From assembly GCA_934513205.1 (NCBI GenBank), contig CAKSWU010000041.1:1-9069 (forward strand): a stretch of 9,069 nt of DNA, written 5' to 3'. Source of the DNA: an uncultured Faecalibacterium sp. (GTDB taxonomy: Bacteria > Bacillota > Clostridia > Oscillospirales > Ruminococcaceae). Positions 8,070 through 9,069 of this stretch are shown here, in pieces; the first letter of the stretch is position 1; each line of letters starts with the position of its first letter. The notes beneath the pieces are model-generated. The model did not search any database. It was given only the letters and a program-made list of their open reading frames with translations, and had not been told where the DNA came from. A program made the position numbers and the translations under genes.

Positions 8070-8635
8070 ACCAGTGTCACGCTTTCCACCAGATTCACCA
8101 CATCGTTGATGGATGCCAGCTTGGTCAGGCCGGAAACATAGACCACATCGCCGTCCGGGTAGGTGATGACCGCCAGCACGGCGTAATAGGTCTGAATGTC
8201 GCAGCGCACGGCTTCCACCTGTGCGCCGTCGATGGTCAGGTTCACCTTGCGGGGCTTGATGACGCCGTAGGCCTGCTTCAGGTCCTTTTCAGAGGCATCA
8301 ATGAAGTCCTCATAGCTGTCGGCGGTGCCCCGCTGCAGCAGCACGGCCTGATAATCCTCGCCATCGGCAGATTCTGCCGTGGACAGCTCCAGCACGGTGC
8401 CAAGGGCGGGGTCCTCGGTCATGCGGCAGACCTTCCAGATGGAGCTGTCATAATACACCGAGATGCCGTTGGAGCCGGAATAGCGGGTGTCCGGGTCGGC
8501 GGGGACACTGCGGTTGACCAGCAGGGTCAGGATGATGTAGGCAAGGATGCCCAGTGCAACAAAGATGCCCATGGCAGCCAGCAGTTTGGAGGTGCGGCGC
8601 TGGGCCGATGCGTTGCGGTCGATATGGTTAGACAT
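8066..8635 (-). CDS. Single-pass membrane protein with extracytoplasmic domain, function unknown
   Basis: I do not recognise the family of this 189-aa protein with confidence. A short basic N-terminus (RNASAQRRTSK) is followed by one hydrophobic segment at about 18-40, giving an inside-to-outside anchor, with no lipobox cysteine. Residues 41-189 would be extracytoplasmic: a mixed alpha/beta domain opening with YSGSNGISVYYDSSIWKV and containing two cysteines, C70 and C145, that could pair. The GISVYYDSSIWK-like opening and alternating strands recall PsbP/DUF1795-like small domains, but this is only an impression. The start ATG has AAGGAG 11 bases upstream. It is the first gene of the operon with ttcA, alr and lepA, and its stop overlaps the ttcA-like start by 4 bp. 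Confidence 0.8.
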   Translation of the reverse strand: MSNHIDRNASAQRRTSKLLAAMGIFVALGILAYIILTLLVNRSVPADPDTRYSGSNGISVYYDSSIWKVCRMTEDPALGTVLELSTAESADGEDYQAVLLQRGTADSYEDFIDASEKDLKQAYGVIKPRKVNLTIDGAQVEAVRCDIQTYYAVLAVITYPDGDVVYVSGLTKLASINDVVNLVESVTLV

Positions 8636-8688
8636 ATAAAAATGTTCTCCTTATTGGTGTGGGCGGCAGCAAGCGCCGTATCCTTTAT

Positions 8689-8697
8689 AGTATAGCA
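8689..8697 (-). promoter_or_regulatory. Promoter of the membrane protein-ttcA-alr-lepA operon
   Basis: On the minus strand TGC-TATACT forms an extended -10 box (-10 at 8689-8694, TG element at 8696-8697). No good -35 box is seen at 16-18 bp, which is tolerated at extended -10 promoters. Transcription would start near 8682, about 47 nt before the first gene of the operon. Confidence 0.6.
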
Positions 8698-8855
8698 CAT
8701 CCGGGCACAAAATTGTAGCGTGCAGCGCGAGAAAATCGTCTCCGGCGGGCAGAAAATTTTTGAAAAAACCGAACGGAGAAATCGAGAGGATTTATTAGAA
8801 AACAAGAGATTTTGAGAGATTGAAAATATTACGCTGAAAAAATCGGAAAATGTTG

Positions 8856-8884
8856 TTGACAGGCAGCTTTTTATGATGTATACT
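8856..8884 (+). promoter_or_regulatory. Strong promoter of rplM
   Basis: The -35 box TTGACA (8856-8861) is perfect and the -10 box TATACT (8879-8884) matches five of six, with the ideal 17-bp spacer. The A-rich sequence just upstream resembles an UP element. This is what is expected for a ribosomal protein operon. The start is predicted near 8891. Confidence 0.9.
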
Positions 8885-8890
8885 GACAAT

Positions 8891-8944
8891 CGCGCCGCAC
8901 AAGGCGCCTGAAACATCCAGAAAGTTTATCAGGAGGAAATAGAT
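8891..8944 (+). promoter_or_regulatory. rplM leader with hairpin, possible L13 leader element
   Basis: The predicted leader of about 54 nt contains the stem GCGCC (8892-8896) with GGCGC (8903-8907) around a GCACAA loop, then AGGAGG at 8931-8936. Short structured leaders ahead of rplM are known in Firmicutes (the L13 leader family), where the ribosomal protein is thought to control its own operon. That this one belongs to the family is inference from position and the hairpin only. Confidence 0.5.
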
Positions 8945-9069
8945 ATGAGCACTACTCTCGTGAAGCCCGCTGAAGTCGAGCGCAAGTGGTACCTGCTCGA
9001 CGCTGCCGGCAAGAGCCTGGGCCACGTCGCTGCTGAGGCTGCTGTTCTGCTGCGCGGCAAGCAGAAGGT
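8945..9069 (+). CDS. rplM: Ribosomal protein L13, N-terminal part (runs off window)
   Basis: The first 41 codons of large-subunit ribosomal protein L13 are present; the rest lies beyond the right edge. The visible protein contains VERKWYLLDAAGKSLGHVAAEAAVLLRGKQK, which matches the L13 start (typically ERKWYVVDA-GK-LGRLAS-VA-LRGK). The usual Arg in LGRLA is His here. A near-perfect AGGAGG sits eight bases before the ATG, and a strong promoter and a hairpin leader precede it. In most bacteria rpsI (S9) follows in the same operon, but that region is not visible. Confidence 0.95.
   Translation, partial: MSTTLVKPAEVERKWYLLDAAGKSLGHVAAEAAVLLRGKQK

Larger units (their letters stand above)
8636..8944. 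other. AT-rich divergent intergenic region
   Basis: This 309-bp stretch separates the leftward four-gene operon from rplM and contains no convincing gene on either strand. It holds the leftward extended -10 promoter near 8690, an A/T-rich tract at about 8746-8855 with runs of A that could act as an UP element for rplM, the rplM promoter and the rplM leader hairpin. Nothing recognisable was found between about 8700 and 8745. Confidence 0.7.

Noticed and set aside
6126..8141. Open frame of 671 codons on the plus strand opposite alr and ttcA
   Set aside because: It is the complement of two clear genes and crosses their boundary; its low-complexity composition is typical of a shadow frame.

Overview
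The window looks like chromosomal DNA from a fairly GC-rich Firmicute of the gut type. The L13, LepA and alanine racemase sequences, the strong AGGAGG-type ribosome binding sites and the sigma-A-type promoters suggest Oscillospiraceae/Ruminococcaceae, with Faecalibacterium or a close relative as my best guess. That placement is recognition from memory, not a database result.

Left edge (1-170): the 3' end of a 5S rRNA gene, reading rightward, followed by a perfect hairpin with T-runs on both sides and then a second GC-rich hairpin. This closes an rRNA operon. The first hairpin probably also terminates the sugar operon that converges on it from the right.

Sugar locus (190-4203): a compact beta-glucoside uptake and cleavage unit. 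On the minus strand a GH1 6-phospho-beta-glucosidase comes first, followed 30 bp later by a PTS permease with IIB and IIC domains but no fused IIA. An AraC-family regulator with an N-terminal cupin-like sensor domain is transcribed divergently. The 147-bp gap between regulator and enzyme gene holds two opposed promoters whose -10 boxes occupy the same bases, bracketed by an 8-bp inverted repeat. The PTS would import and phosphorylate a beta-glucoside, the GH1 enzyme would cleave it in the cytoplasm, and the AraC protein is the likely switch. PTS beta-glucoside operons are more often controlled by BglG/LicT antiterminators, so this arrangement is a variant worth noting.

Housekeeping operon (4253-8635, minus strand): four tightly packed genes in the order single-pass membrane protein of unknown function, TtcA-like tRNA thiolase, alanine racemase (alr), elongation factor 4 (lepA). 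The junctions are a 4-bp ATGA overlap, a 3-bp gap and a 19-bp gap. An extended -10 promoter lies upstream and an intrinsic terminator lies downstream, directly against the araC stop codon.

Right edge (8636-9069): an AT-rich divergent intergenic region with a near-consensus promoter and a short hairpin leader, driving rplM (ribosomal protein L13), which runs off the window.

I see no mobile element, CRISPR array, toxin-antitoxin or defence system. No clearly new system is evident; the most interesting element is the shared-promoter regulatory gap at 3058-3204.
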